Source: Hydractinia symbiolongicarpus
Lineage: Eukaryota > Cnidaria > Hydrozoa > Anthoathecata > Hydractiniidae
Assembly (NCBI RefSeq): GCF_029227915.1
Contig: NC_079881.1
Coordinates: 8,990,001 to 9,054,000 of the forward strand
Direction: 5' to 3'
DNA: 64,000 nucleotides
The notes under the pieces are model-generated. The model was not told the origin of the DNA, searched no databases, and saw only the letters and a program-made list of their open reading frames with translations. Shown in pieces: positions 49,978 through 63,742 of this stretch. The position numbers and the translations under genes are program-made. The number at the start of each line of letters is the position of its first letter. The first letter of the stretch is position 1.

Positions 49978-52900
49978 TTAGCTATTTACAAGTTGTTTTT
50001 CATCAACATCATACACGCTGGCAATCAAGGAACGAACTTTATCCAGATCATATTTTACATATTTTTCCACATTTTTCGTAAAGTGCACATCACGATATCT
50101 AAAATAAAGAAAAAAAACCAAATTTCAGATTCCTCTCTTTTTCCACTTAGGTTATCACACATTATAAAATGCTGTTCCACGCTGCATTCCATAACACCAC
50201 ACTGTAGTAACAAAACCGTAGTACAAATTTTGAGGCTAAATTTACCTTGCTAGAAAGTCTGAATATTTCGGAACGATGAGATCGCAAATCCTATCGAATA
50301 TTCTCTTCTTTAACATCATGTCAGGAACAGTAAACTGGCGATGAAGTTGTTGGATATCTTCAAGTTCCGTGTTAAAACCCTATGTAAAAAACATATAAAA
50401 AAACAAATCGAATCGAAACATCAATTTAAACATCGTTACACAGAAATCTACCAAAGTAAGGTTCCACCTTCAGCTTAAATATGCACATACCAAGTTTTTC
50501 TATATCTTTTAGAAGCACAAAAACACTTTATTCGTAGAAAACATGAAAAAGAAATTTTTGTGAAGAACAACAACTGGCGAAGTTTTTTCAAATCCACATA
50601 GAATCCAGGGAAGGACAAACGCTAGGACCTCAAAATTGGGCTAGCTAACTACGTCGAATACTAATAATGGAAAATCGCTAAGACAAGAACAACAACAACT
50701 GTTAAAGCAACAAATAACAACTGTTGAAGCAACACTTTGAAGGATGCGACATGCAATCTATTTGATCAGTTGTTTAATAAAAAAGGAAGGAAAGAAATTA
50801 AATATAAACTGGTCATAATTAAGTTCAGGTATGCGTGGACATACCTTAAATTTATCTTTTATTGCTTGCTTGTGTTTGTCTTTTAACTAAAACAGCAAAA
50901 AGGATACAGTTTATTGATATAATTATCGAAATTATTTACCCAGGATACCCTCTTCACTTCCTATTGGTACTGCTATTAACGAGGATCCTGCGAAGGGGGT
51001 CCTAGTTCTCCCATTTAAGATACGAAAGTCGTGCAAACAAAGCAATCGTTCAACTAGACAACCGCCTATGATATCAATCCTATTCTCATGCTGAGCGCTA
51101 AGCAGAAAGGAAAGATTCGCACTTTTATAGCCTCTGGCATGACTCAGCCGGGGTTTGAACCCAAGACCTCCCGCACTGGAAGCAAACGCTCTACCACAAG
51201 GCTATATTTAACAAGAACATTTAAGTATTCTTTATATCAGGACGATTTAGATTCTTATTGATGAGACGATAAGTTCTGTTTGTCACATTAGTGTGGCTAA
51301 ATACAAACAATTATTTTATTTAGCTACCGGAAACTTTAAACAGAATGTTAAAATTCGTTCTAGAACTAAATTAATTTATTTTTACGCAGATAGTGGTATT
51401 TTGGACGGATTTTAAGCTTCCGTCGACGTCAAAGAAGAGGTGCTGACGGAAACAAAAATCTATTGCTGCCATTTTGTTTCTTTTATGACATAAGTATGCA
51501 AAGTTTGATTCCATTTGGAAGAGCCTGAAAAGTAGCACAGCAGGAATAGGGTTAAGAAACAACTAATATGGGCCAGGAGCACATATTGTGCAATGATTCT
51601 GTATAAGACATAGCGCAGACTGTTTTTAATTGCGGCAGCCACCAAAAAAGCTACTAAAAACACGGAGACTAAGGTTCCACTCGCTTCACTTGCGTAAAAA
51701 AATATGTAATGGCTACCGCAATTGAAAATTGGTATATTAGAATTCGTTGATTTTGAATGAATACAAGTTGTTAACAAAATGGTGAACAGGAAATACAACT
51801 CCATAGCGACTGATATCGTATGAAAACAAAGATGTAATTAAACTCAAAAACTACTTCCCAAAACAATGTTCTTCGACAATTTTAACACAATGAACAGGAT
51901 AGAATAATTGGCAAATAAAGTTTAAACACATTTTAATCCAGCTATATACTTGGGATATTGACGCCATATGTATTTTCCATGCTTTATACCCTCAAAATGC
52001 AAGAGCCCTGTCAATTTAATAATTTTAGTTTTATAAGTTTTGCAATATTTCACAAATTAGCAGTCGTTACACTAACGTTTAAAAAACAATGTTCGCGAGG
52101 GACAAACCAAAAATCACTCACATGTCCCTTTCCTGCTGCTTCCAGCACCTTATCACCTGGATCCATTTCTAAATGTTGACTGACACGTGTCCAACTAAAA
52201 TACAATATACAAATATATATACACTATTACTGTGGAAATTTTATCATTTCTTGAACATGATAGTTTAGTAGGCCTACTAAACTATCATGTTACGAAATGA
52301 TAAACTTTTCATAGTAATATGAATACTGAACAGACAAACCGAAATAATATCTTCAATATATACACTAGTCGGAAAGGTCCGTGGAAAAATCCACCTAGGC
52401 AGAAGAACATTGAAGAAGATCCGTCATTCGAATTTTGATGACGTAAGTAATGACCTGTCAATACACAAAAAAATTTTTCCTGAAATTTATTTGGCCGTTG
52501 CTTTTATTGTGTAGAGCTTGAAAGGCTGATCCAGATATTTATATTCTAAAACCCGTATACATCTGTCTGTCTGCCACGCAAAATGGCATAAAACGGACGG
52601 ACGGGCGAATCTGTGGATTTTTCCACGGGCCACCAACTTAGAATCATTTAGTCTTGAGAAACAGTTAAAGAGGTATTGAGGTTTAAAGTTATTTTAATTC
52701 TGCAGGTATTTATTCTGTTTGATTTCCCTAACGTGGAAATTACTTTCCAGATAACTATGGAAATCACTAGGACACCTTAACCGCCTCTCCGATGGCTTTC
52801 TGAAGAGAGCATAAAAAAAATGAATTTAATGAAATACTGAAAGACACTGGTCGTTCCATTGCAAGCAGCTCAAAAATGATATCAGATTTGGAAAATGGCG

Positions 52901-55900
52901 CATATATGCCTGTAAGTGTGTGGAGAAATTCTCAGGTGTGTGCAACCAAGTCAATTCAAGTAACTATATGTAGATTTGTTGACAGAAGGAATGCGAGCCT
53001 ACCTTTTCTCATACTTCTTCAATGCATCCTTGATTTCATCGTCATAATCGTTTTCAAGATTGGGATGACCGTGTTCTTGCAGCATGGTCATAATATCAAT
53101 CCTACAGAAAAGTTTACAAACAGAAAATATTAGTAAAAAATTAACAGGACATTCCCATGAAAATATTTACGCTTCCATACGGGACCATTTTTTATTTGAG
53201 TACATACGCTCCCTTTTTTCAACACCCTTTCCCATTGTACATTCCATTGTACATAACTGTCGGATTTCAGTGCAACATTCCTCATTTATACACAACTTTA
53301 TTGTACTCTAACCCCTCATCTTATCTTTGCTTGCCTCATCACCCCAGTCTTTAAGTTATTTCCTAGAAACCGATTACATATTAACCTTAACCCAACCGAT
53401 AAAAATTTAGGTAAAGAAACTTTTGCGGAGATTTTTTTGCGTCTAAGATGAATTTTTTTGGCGGAACAAATTTTGGCGAGTAATTTTGGCCATTGTAAAC
53501 ATAACCTCCATAAACTTTACATTTTAAATATTTCCCAGGGACAGATGAAGACAAGTTTCAAGTGTCCCACTCAACATTTTTTATATTTTCAATCTTTTAG
53601 TTTTTTTCTGTCTTTCTTCTCAGAACTTCCAGAACAATGTTCACGCAAAGAATTTCTTCCCTTAGGACACCCAAAATGTTTATGAGCACATTACTAGAAA
53701 AGATTGGCTAAAGCCAGAAGTATTTCCCGAGCTTGCCGAGTTACGCCATGCCAAACTACGTGTTATGTAACAAACTGTATATCCATATTAATAATATCCG
53801 CAGCCCGTCTGTCTGTTTATAACGCAACGTTAGGCCGTGTTACGGAAACACAAAATAGGATAGAAAATTAAAAACTCGCTGTCCGCCCGCCCGCACACTC
53901 GCCCGCCCGCCCGTCCGTAAGTCAATTTAAAAGCCGGAGGGTGGATATAATCAGTGATAATCCTTAGTAAATTTCGATACTTCATGTTAAGCGAGCTAGA
54001 ATGCACGAAATATGTACGAAGGACGATCACCGGTTAAAATTTTCCCCAGTTAACAACTAGTAATGCGTGTTATAATCCAGTTTATACTCACTTGTGCAAG
54101 CTTTTAACAATATAGTTAAAATTGTTGAGTAGGAATATATATCGAAGTGCGGATGTGTCATAAAGTTTCGCCTTGATGTTCAAATTGCTACTCAACTCTG
54201 ATAAGATTGTTGCTAAAAGTAAAAAGTGGTGCAACTATAGGAGACCTTCCTGACATTTCAAAAAAAAAAAACAAGTTTTCCTGACATTGTTTTCTATATT
54301 TTCCAAATTCCTGATAATCCCGATAGATTGGGCACCCTACTTAAACATGCGAACTTCAATGGACCTGACTGGACTTAAAACATCAGAAATAACTTATAAT
54401 CCAATCATCAGGAAAGTTCGAACATTCGTATTTTTAAATCGTTTTGACTTATTGTGAGCACGGACTCACTTTTTATGGCTAGAATAAAAACATTGTGCAA
54501 AAATCAGATTAAGCTAATGATCCAATCCTGAGAAATGTCCTAAAAACATATTTTTGGATTGTTTTGCTCGTTTTGCCCATAAACCTGGAATTATTGAGTC
54601 GTTTAAAGATTTTTTCTCAGAAAACTTCCTTTCTTACATTCAAGGGTCCATTTTCCCCTGTCAATGTGCAAAAAATTAGAAAAAAAATAATGATCCAATC
54701 CTGAGGAATGTCATCAAAACCATATTAGGGTGTTTTTTCCCAGGACCTCAACTGTACCAGATTTGTCCAATAAACTATACTACAGGATTTTAATGAATTT
54801 TTATATAAAATAAATCATGACCTCTTATTGTCGAGACGTAACTAAACCAAAAGATATCCAATTAAATTTAAGTATTTTTTTTCGCTTAGCTTAATTAAAG
54901 ACAAAAAACACATCCACAATACAGGCAAAGACGAAGAAATTATTACTTGTTGCTGAGATATGTGGAAAATGTTCAAAAAAACAACCAACTCATACTTGTA
55001 AAATACAGTCGTAGAAGTTTCAAGATCACTTACATATATAAGTTGATACTATTTCTTTCGAGTTTATATCTTCTGTTGGTGATTTTGAATCTAAAGGACC
55101 AAAAACAAAATTTATCTTACACACTTGTGATTTCAGCTTACAAGATAAACATGTGCTAAGCGTATTCCAGCCTAATGTGTAGAATGCCAAAACTTTTTAT
55201 AACCAACTGAGCATTTTGGGCTTAAAAAAAGAAGTAGTTGTAGTTTTCTTTTGTGTGTCTCGCAACGCAAAGAATAAGTCATAATTTTTTTGTGTTACTT
55301 GTGCTTATCTTTGTATCGAACTGAATTTGCTAAATAATTTTCCAATTTCAGTTCAGGTGCTGATAAACCAGTTCCTTTTTAAAAAAAATTGTGTAATGAA
55401 TTAGGAAATTAGGAAAAAAACCACCAAATTTTCTATTTTAAACTATTTTAAGATCACAGCTCACACCATGAAAACATAAATCAATGGTTGTTAACAGGGT
55501 TAAATTATATAAGCTACTGTTATACAAATTTGTTGAAGCAGAATTTTATTATATAAACATTGCAAATTTTGCATTTCAAAAAGACAAATTCCAAATATTC
55601 ACCAGGTGAAATTAATTTGTGAGAATCGATTTTTGTGTTTACAAAGGTTTTCTATTTTCATGGTAAAAGTAATGGAAAAAATAGTAAATTGAGAGATTAG
55701 ATTTATATTTATATTTTGCATTTAGGAGGCGCGACCAGGTTTGTGACATTAAAATAGATTATAATATTGAACAAATATATATTACAAATTTTTAAAATAT
55801 GACCTTAAAGAAAGTAACGGAAAGAGATTTTATCACAAGAAAATTTGACCAATAAGTATAAAACATTACTTTTCCATTAAACACAGATTCAAGTTTTCAT

Positions 55901-58900
55901 GTTTTAAGTTACCAATTTTGTTGTAAAGAAATTGAGAAAGTGGTTTACTTACCAGAACTTGACAGAATTGCTGCAGTTGTATCCAAGTATTGAATCAGCT
56001 CTTCAAGAAATATAGTTACCTGTACATAACAAAGATGTAATAAATACAGTTCATCCTTCTGTTCTGCAGCCTGTTCCATCCGAAATAATTTCAAGCAAAA
56101 TAATTAATGTTTTCATGTAAACATAACACAAAATAAATACAGGGTATCGTTGTGAAATTATGAACCTAAGGAAAAAAATTCTCCCATAAAAAAACTCTAA
56201 ACTGTTTATTAAAGCAACCTTAAATTCAAGAACAAGAACAAATACTGAACAAGATCACTGATGTTGATCACAGATATTTTGAAGACTCTCTATTATGTTA
56301 TACATACGTACATTGCTTGTAATTTGATGAACGGTACCATCTTTTGGCATGTTTACATGTTTATCAGATTCCTAGAAAGAACAAGAGTGCTTACGTAATC
56401 ATGGAATTTCGATCAATATCCAAAATTCTGGAATCTTAAATGGATTTCAATCTAGTATTTGCTTGAATTTTCGTTCGATTTCCCTGGTTTTATACCCTTT
56501 TCCTCTAAGTGCCCTTTTTGCTTCACAACTAACTCAACTTGAAAAACCAATATTCCTGAAATCAAATTCGTCTAATTATTCCCGGCCTAAAGTAGACACA
56601 TAGAACCTTATTTTCCTGTTTTTCTAGACATTTCAACGAATTTCTGTGAAGTTTCCTTGTTTTTGAGGTCTCTTCTTTTCCCCTATTTACTTTGACCTGG
56701 CACACACCATGTACAAAACATACACTCAATTCTCATTCCAAGTATCAGCCATCCTCTTGAAAAATACACTATGTCAAATTAAAATTTGTTATTTATACTG
56801 TAAATTTATATTGCTTCAGGATTATTTCCCAAACGTTTGCATTATTTCAGCGATTCTTAACCGTAATGTTGAACATAAACAATTCCCACGATATTTACCT
56901 GTAACTTTTCCTGGAAGTCATGAAGAATGTTTCGGCCCTGAAATTCAAATAGTTGCTATCAATACACTTGTTGTAGGCTCAACCTGGATCATTAATATTC
57001 AATATCAACACACTATGGCAGGTTTCAAGTGGATTAAAATTAAGGTTAAAAGTTTACAAACTTTTTTTTGCATATAATTTTGCGTATACCAAAAACTCTA
57101 CAAGGTTATGGGGTGAAATTCTATTAGTGAGAGCATTTCTTATGAAATCATGTGAACTTGTATAGAACAGTCACATTTTTTATTCACAAATACGTAAAAA
57201 AGAAACTATTTCTTCAACTTTAAAGCTTATTTTTTTATTATCATGTCGAGTAACTGTTGTATAACAAACTTTATTAAAAACACACGTTGTACAACAAACT
57301 ACACAAGATATATTGCACATTGAATGTTTTAAAGAGGAGAGCACAAGAACTGTGCATAACAAATAAACTTTGTAATGGAAACCAAGCTTAACATGGGTGA
57401 AAAAAGTGCGCAATACTTCAAGTGGATTAGTTCTAGTTTTGGCAGACACCTAGAGAGCCAAAAATGTGCTAGAGTAATTAAAAATATTAGGTGGTAATTG
57501 AAAAATCTCTTTTCTAATTCATCCAAGATATTGCACAGTGAAAACCAAACATTAATTTTAAAACACAATATAAAAACTTACAGTTTCTTCAAACAATGAT
57601 ATAACGTTTAAAAATATCTTTCTAGTATCAACATTCATCACCTTAAAAAAATTAAAACTGTTACAGCAGAAAGAAAATGTGGGGAGATTAGTTGAATTTG
57701 AATTAAGATTAGAAAAAAAAATTGCAAGAATTTAATTTTAGCAAATAGTGAAAAAGATAAAATTGGAACTTTTTCTAAAAAAACATTTGAAGCAACAACA
57801 ACAGCTGTCCATCGTCAATATGCAAATAAAAAAAATAAAAAAAATTGCCTAAAACCATCCTGTTTTTTTCTATTTAATTTGGGGAATGACAACAAAATTT
57901 TTGCCTGGAATTTAATCTGTCACCTATTTTTATAGAAACATAATCTCAAACATAAAAGATTTTAAAAAAACCAATCGAGTTTAAAATTAAATAAATTTAA
58001 AAATCAATATTATCAAATTAATTTATCCATACCTTTAGTAGCGTGTTAAAATCAGGTTTTACAACATACAGATACTTTAGCACTGGAAGTATCATTTGAA
58101 TAGAAGAATGGTCCAATTTATTTTGCACCCTTTTTGCACTTGCACATAAAGCCTGTAAATGAAATTTTAAATATATGTGACATTGTTTGCGATTATCAAC
58201 CGTTTGGTTTTTAACTTTATTTAATATTTTAACGGCGTTAATAACACGTTATAACGCTGACTGTAAAAAGTATACCAGCGTTAAAGTTTATCTTGCTTAC
58301 TTCAAACTGATTGGCTCTTCATTTAGCGTTACAGATTTCACAAAATTTCGAACATGGAGAACTTTCGAACATTGCTCAGACAGACGTTCAAAAACTGTGA
58401 CTTCTAACCGTTATAACGTGTTAAAAGGCTTCTTTACAGTGATCGTCGATCACTGAAGCGTTATACAGGGGTTATAACGCCATACACTTAAAAGCTTATT
58501 GTAACCGTTATAACGCGTTATAAGGGACTGTCTCCACCATTATTTCACACTATAAGATCTACGGCGATCATTTGATTTCTACGATCCCGTTTTCATGATT
58601 TTTACATGATCTAGGGCGATCATTTGATTTCTACGATTCCATTTTCATGATTTTTAAACGATCTGCGTCGATCTTTTCGCTTTTTACGATACCGTTTTGA
58701 CTGTATTTAAACGATCTACGGCAATCTTTTCGCGTTCTACGATTCTGTTTTCATGATTTTTAACGATCTGCGGTGATCTTTTTAATTATAACGATCCCAT
58801 TTTCATGATTTTTAAACTATCTATGGCAATATTTTCGCTATCTATGATCCTGTTTTCATCTTACGCCAAGCGGGTTTTTGATAAGATCGTTATCGACGAA

Positions 58901-61900
58901 ATAAAACATTTGTAGCTACTGTGTTTTAAAACAAGCATAAACATAAATGGAACCATTACACGTTGTTGTAAATAAACGTTTTTTATAACAACATAATAAT
59001 TAATATATGGAATACAGAGGACTTTTACTACGTTGAAGATTGTAAACTTTTGATTTTTAGTTTTTGCTTGGTTATACACAATGCCTGATTATTTTTATTA
59101 CATTTATCTATTTTAGCATTCACATGCCACAAAAATACAAAAGTTTTATACCTGTTTAAGAAAAACAAAAACAAAAACAAAATTTTGCTAAAGTTGAAAA
59201 AAATAGTCAAGCAAAAAGAAGCGTATAAGAATACACAGGCTATTAAAGTCTCAGACTTGTTAATAAAAAATAAAGCTTTTGGTATCTGTATACACGCAAT
59301 TGTCTTAATAGCTTTTAAAAAGAGAATATTGGACATTTATCACAAAGCATTTCAAAATACATACAAAAAAAACTTTACATATAAATTCTTAAGATTCTCT
59401 AAGTTTAACACAGTTGTGAAATAATATGCTTACCTCAGCATCTGTAAAATACGCTGAAAGAGTTTCTGCCACTAACTGACTAAATATTGGGATTTGACGT
59501 TCTTCTGGTATAATTAACTGCATTAATTGATTCTCACTCTAAAATAAAAAAAAAATACTTCTACAACACACTACTTCTTCAGTTCATAATTTTTTTTAAA
59601 ATAATAGTGCTGGTATGATGCATAAATTTACAAGGAAATTTAGAGGTCTAAAATCAGGCTTTACATATTTTGAGAAAAATTGCTTTTGAAGAAGCATCAA
59701 ATTGAACTCATAAAAAAATGTTTCTTATAGTAAAAAACAGTAAAGAGTATAGAAGTCTTTTTCGTGTTTATTTATCATAATATTAAGGCAACATGAAAAA
59801 ACATAAATATCTGTTTAAAAACCTTTATAAAGAAATGGATGGTCAAAATTAAAAACGACAATTATTATTTCGGTACCTGCATGAGCTTAAGCAAAGCACC
59901 AGTACAAGTTATAAACGTCGATGCTTCGGAATTTCTAAAACAAATCGAACCATATATTTTCAAGTTTACTTTACTTATTTTAATTACAGAAATTGTCACT
60001 TCCTGCCATAAACATGGACAGTCACATACGAAACTAGTAACTAAAACTATAGACAAAATTAATAAAACAAAGGCAATTTCTCAGTCATCTTCCGAACACG
60101 ACCAAAAGGGGTCAAATTGCAGAATTCTTAGCCGTTAGTCTTTACTTTTGTTCACACAGGTCATTTAGAGAGCGTTTAAGAAATTTGCTAGTGACATTGG
60201 CCAGCACACCTTTTTAACGAAATAACCCAGGTCAGAGCCCATGAAGGTCCTGATATAGGGGAAAAATGGTTGGCTAACAACCACCATGTTTAAAAAGTAT
60301 TGATTTAATCAAATAACCCAAAAACCCTAAAGTCCTAAGTCGTGAAGATTGAAAATTCATAATGCGCAAACCTAATATTGCAACAACCAATGTAATCACT
60401 TGTGGTGGCTAAATTTGAAATTAGCCATTCAGTTTCCTATGTTTTGTCCATAATTGTGGTGTTAAAACTTTATTCTGATAATACTTTTGTCACAAAATCC
60501 TTTGGATTTTAAGTCCCTCTTCCCCAATAACTGTTTGTTTATATCCCATCCTGTTCAATTTAGTATTTGAAATTTGCCTCAATTCTGTGCAAAAGGCACT
60601 TACGTAGAAGATAGCAGATATTAGAAATTTTCAAGACGTCAACAGTGACCTTAAAAATATTTTTTAAAGAAATTGTTTGCAGACAAAAAGATTACATAAT
60701 TTTAATTTGTAAATAGAATCTGAGAATTGTGCAAAATGTTGAACAAAAGATCACAAACTAGTAACTTGAAAAACTATTGGTTTGCTTAGAACCTGTCAAG
60801 TAAATTTAAAGTAAAATATGATTCAGAATATTGTCAAGGCCCATCTTGCTTAAAAAATGCAGAATTAAATTTTTAAATTTATTCCAGATTTTCCTTCTAA
60901 AACTTTATTGATGAAGCCACCAACAGACCAGTTCAGAAGCAGGTAGGTTCACTCAGCTTTACCGAATTGGCCCAATTTTGGTCTTAGGTGGCCCCTAGTT
61001 ACCTGTGTGGGAGAAGGTGTCCAATAATTCTACCTATCCCAAAGTTATATAGCCTCACAGCTAAGAGGCTTCATTAATTATTTCAATAACAATTTTAAAT
61101 TTTTTACTTACTCGTCTTCATCTAAAACTTGTTCATACGATGATGGTTGTCTTTTATGTCCATAATAAGCTAAAAATAAAATCATTGGTCACTAATAAAA
61201 AATCCTCCTAAAAATTAATTAACAGAAAATTTGTTTAAAAAAAAATTCAAGAGCATACTTTCAATAACCGGCTTTGTTGACTTCCTTGGTCCCCTGTAAA
61301 CAAATAGTTTGGTATAACTGCTATGAGCTTATATAGGATTACAGCATGTTAAAGAGGTCAACTCTATTTATTTCAACACCATAGACACTTTCCAAACATA
61401 ACATATAATGCCTAAAGGGTGTAAATGCAGCTGAATTATATCTGGCGAAAAATTATTTCAAGCATATTTATTTTTGTATGTACTTTATTACAGGTAGAAG
61501 AGAATCAACTTTCGAGCATTTCAGTATCAATAAACAAATTTCAAAGACTTTAAAACTATCCATAAGGCAACTAATTTAACGCATTTAATTCTTGATCTTA
61601 TTTTTATGAGTTTTTTTTATCATTTTTAGCTAAAATTACAAGAAATCATTTAATTTTTAATTTTCTTCAATTTCAAAGTTAATTTATTATTTATTATGTA
61701 TTTATCAATTTTCCACATAAACTTCACATGAATCAATAAAAACACGATTTCTTACAGTTTTTTCTTCATGTACATGTCTGTAACCTGTCGCTTCATAGGA
61801 GCTATAAAATCAACATAGAATCATACTGATTCATCATAAAGATCTACTTAGAATAATTTTCAGTAAGTTTAATACTGATAAAATGAAAGATGAAGTACCT

Positions 61901-63742
61901 TTCTTTTTTCCAACGATTCCCTAAAAAACAAATTTAAAAAAAAATTAAGCAAAAAAACCCATAAAACACACAACAACAGCAAAAGCAGTAAAATAGACTC
62001 TAAATTTTTCAAACTTACACTTTAATTTTACATAAAAAATTTGTTTCAGTAATAAGACTATCGTTTCTGTCTGGTTCCCTTTCATCTACACATGCGTCAT
62101 AAAGTAATTAATGGAGGAATTTTTAATCCACCTATAGATACATTTCTTCCAAAAAAATCAAATCACAGCCCACCATACCTTGAGGGAATTAATTTTTGTC
62201 AAAAATTTTTAAATATCATAGATTTCAATCCAATTTGTGAAATTAAATTTAGTGAAATATCCATTTTACAAAATTAATTCCTGTTTTGCTGATTCATGAA
62301 AATTATTTTTTATGGTCTTTTAAACATGCTTTTTACTGTACATAAAATACAAAACACGATTTAACAAAGCGTATCAATTACATTGTTGGTATAATGGACA
62401 CTTTCTGTTCTTAATTGTGCTTAATGCATAAAGAAATCCCTTATATGTATACTTTGTATTGTAAAGAATAAATTACTACAAAAAGTAAAAAAAAGTTTAT
62501 CCATTAATATTACGTCCCTTAAGGCACATTGTTTTAATCTAACATTATTTTCACAGAGTGCATTAGGCACTTAAAAAAATATGTATAACACAGTGGCATA
62601 TTTTCAGAATTTTTCAAACTTTATATTACAAATCTGAATTCAGGAGAATACTTACCTCAAAATTAAATTTAAATCCTTCACGTTTAATACTAAAAAATTA
62701 CAAAAAAATTAAAAATTAAAAAAACATGTTAACACATCCACATATTCATATTCATATGATCAATATTAATATTTGGGTACTCTAAAAAAATATGCACACC
62801 CTTGCAGTGATTGTAACAACATTGTGGAACGATACTGCGAATACATGCTCATAAAATCTAGAAAATAAATATGTGTGTAATCTTTGTGCGAACAAAATAA
62901 AATGCATATTTTTTATGTTTTTTGTAAACACAAAAATATTGAAAATTTTGCTTTAAAACTTGAAAGAAAAATTAACATCAAGCGCATAGTGCTATTTTTA
63001 TAAAATTCATTTTTTATTTTTATTGTCTGATTTTGTGCCTGTACAATCTTACTTACCCACACCCTTTTTATGCTCTGTTAACCAGGTTGCAATAGTTGCC
63101 AACTCATCCATTACTTTTACTAAAATTAAAATTGTTTGTAAACACTAACTTCAGCAGCCCATTCATGGAAGGTGTTCTGCATCTCTTATTGGAATGTTCG
63201 CTCAGTTGGAACCTTTGTAGCCCCCTCCCCCCCTAGGGGTGTTTTCGTGAAAAATTACTTTAACTAATATAGTATTTTTTTTGCAATTCAAACTTATTTC
63301 AGGCCTAATTATCAAGACAAATCACGCTTAGAAATTGCTCATAACACAAAGGCTGTTGATTATTTTTATCAATTGCTAAATTCAGAGAAAAACTATAAAA
63401 GGACAAATTCGTTTTTCGAAAAGTTTTGCAAATTTAATTTTAGGGATTCGTTGCATCATTTCTAATAATGTATTTTCCTGAATTGACTTTTTTTGGAATT
63501 TTCTCCCAGATAAATTAATCTTAGGGAAAGTTAATTAATGTAAGGTAACAATGCTTCTGTCTTGCCTTAGTCTGTTGTAACTATTAAAAATTCCAGGAAT
63601 AAGCAGCTATAATTTGAAATTGTGTAGGCAATTTATTATTGTTGCAAAGTTTGATAAGAAAAGTTTTCCAATGATTAAAACCTGCTTTTACCTGAAAAAT
63701 GTTGTATTGGGTCCTCTTCAGCTTCTAATTCACCATTATTAT
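49978..63742 (-). CDS. EXOC7: Exocyst complex component 7 (Exo70), N-terminus beyond window
   Basis: Rod-shaped exocyst subunit that binds PI(4,5)P2 through its C-terminus and tethers secretory vesicles at the plasma membrane (family knowledge). Twenty exons on the minus strand: 63692-63742, 63057-63119, 62800-62857, 62656-62689, 61899-61920, 61774-61801, 61259-61293, 61112-61169, 59877-59934, 59434-59538, 58033-58152, 57582-57641, 56312-56371, 55953-56019, 54092-54212, 53003-53101, 52122-52194, 50845-50886, 50246-50379, 49978-50098. They join in frame to 468 residues and a stop. Matching blocks include NMPKDGTVHQITSN, YIFLLNNFNYIVKSLHK, KQAIKDKFKGFN and FTKNVEKYVKYDLDKV. Small exons between 61259 and 62689 encode a variable basic linker and are the least certain. 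About 180 N-terminal residues should lie past base 64000. Many micro-exons (22-42 bases) are notable. Confidence 0.94.
50970..51208 (-). mobile_element. tRNA-derived SINE, clear copy
   Basis: On the minus strand the head has TGTGGTAGAGCGTTTGC (A-box-like) and GGGTTCAAACCCC (B-box-like), spaced as in a tRNA gene, then a body ending in CGCAGGATCCTCG. No tRNA cloverleaf downstream of the B box, so it is a SINE and not a tRNA gene. It lies in an EXOC7 intron. Confidence 0.7.
52219..52330. mobile_element. Palindromic MITE in EXOC7 intron
   Basis: A perfect 38-base palindrome at 52254-52291, centred on TAGTAGGCCTACTA, is the core of a longer imperfect inverted repeat (TTATCATTTC and TATTACT outward on both sides). 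Confidence 0.7.
52367..52640. mobile_element. MITE with GTGGAAAAATCCAC ends, copy B
   Basis: The left end has GGTCCGTGGAAAAATCCACC and the right end GTGGATTTTTCCACGGGCC. The terminal motif is itself nearly palindromic. A GTCTGTCTGCC run precedes the right end, as in the other copies. Confidence 0.75.
53880..53922. repeat. (CCCG)n microsatellite
   Basis: CCGCCCGCCCG runs with slight interruptions, strikingly GC-rich within an AT-rich intron of EXOC7. Confidence 0.85.
58240..58530. repeat. Repeated CGTTATAACG palindromes
   Basis: CGTTATAACG or close variants occur about six times within 290 bases of an EXOC7 intron, together with AGTGATCGTCGATCACT, a 17-base palindrome. It may be the remains of an inverted-repeat element. 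Confidence 0.55.
58555..58860. repeat. 60-bp minisatellite, shared with 11815-12010
   Basis: Five diverged units of the type CTACGATCCCGTTTTCATGA, then ATTTTTAAACGATCTACGGC, then GATCTTTTCG. The same unit is found 46 kb away inside the element at 11439-12325. Confidence 0.75.

Noticed and set aside
51120-51208. tRNA gene
   Set aside because: A and B boxes are present but there is no complete cloverleaf, and the sequence continues into a shared SINE body.
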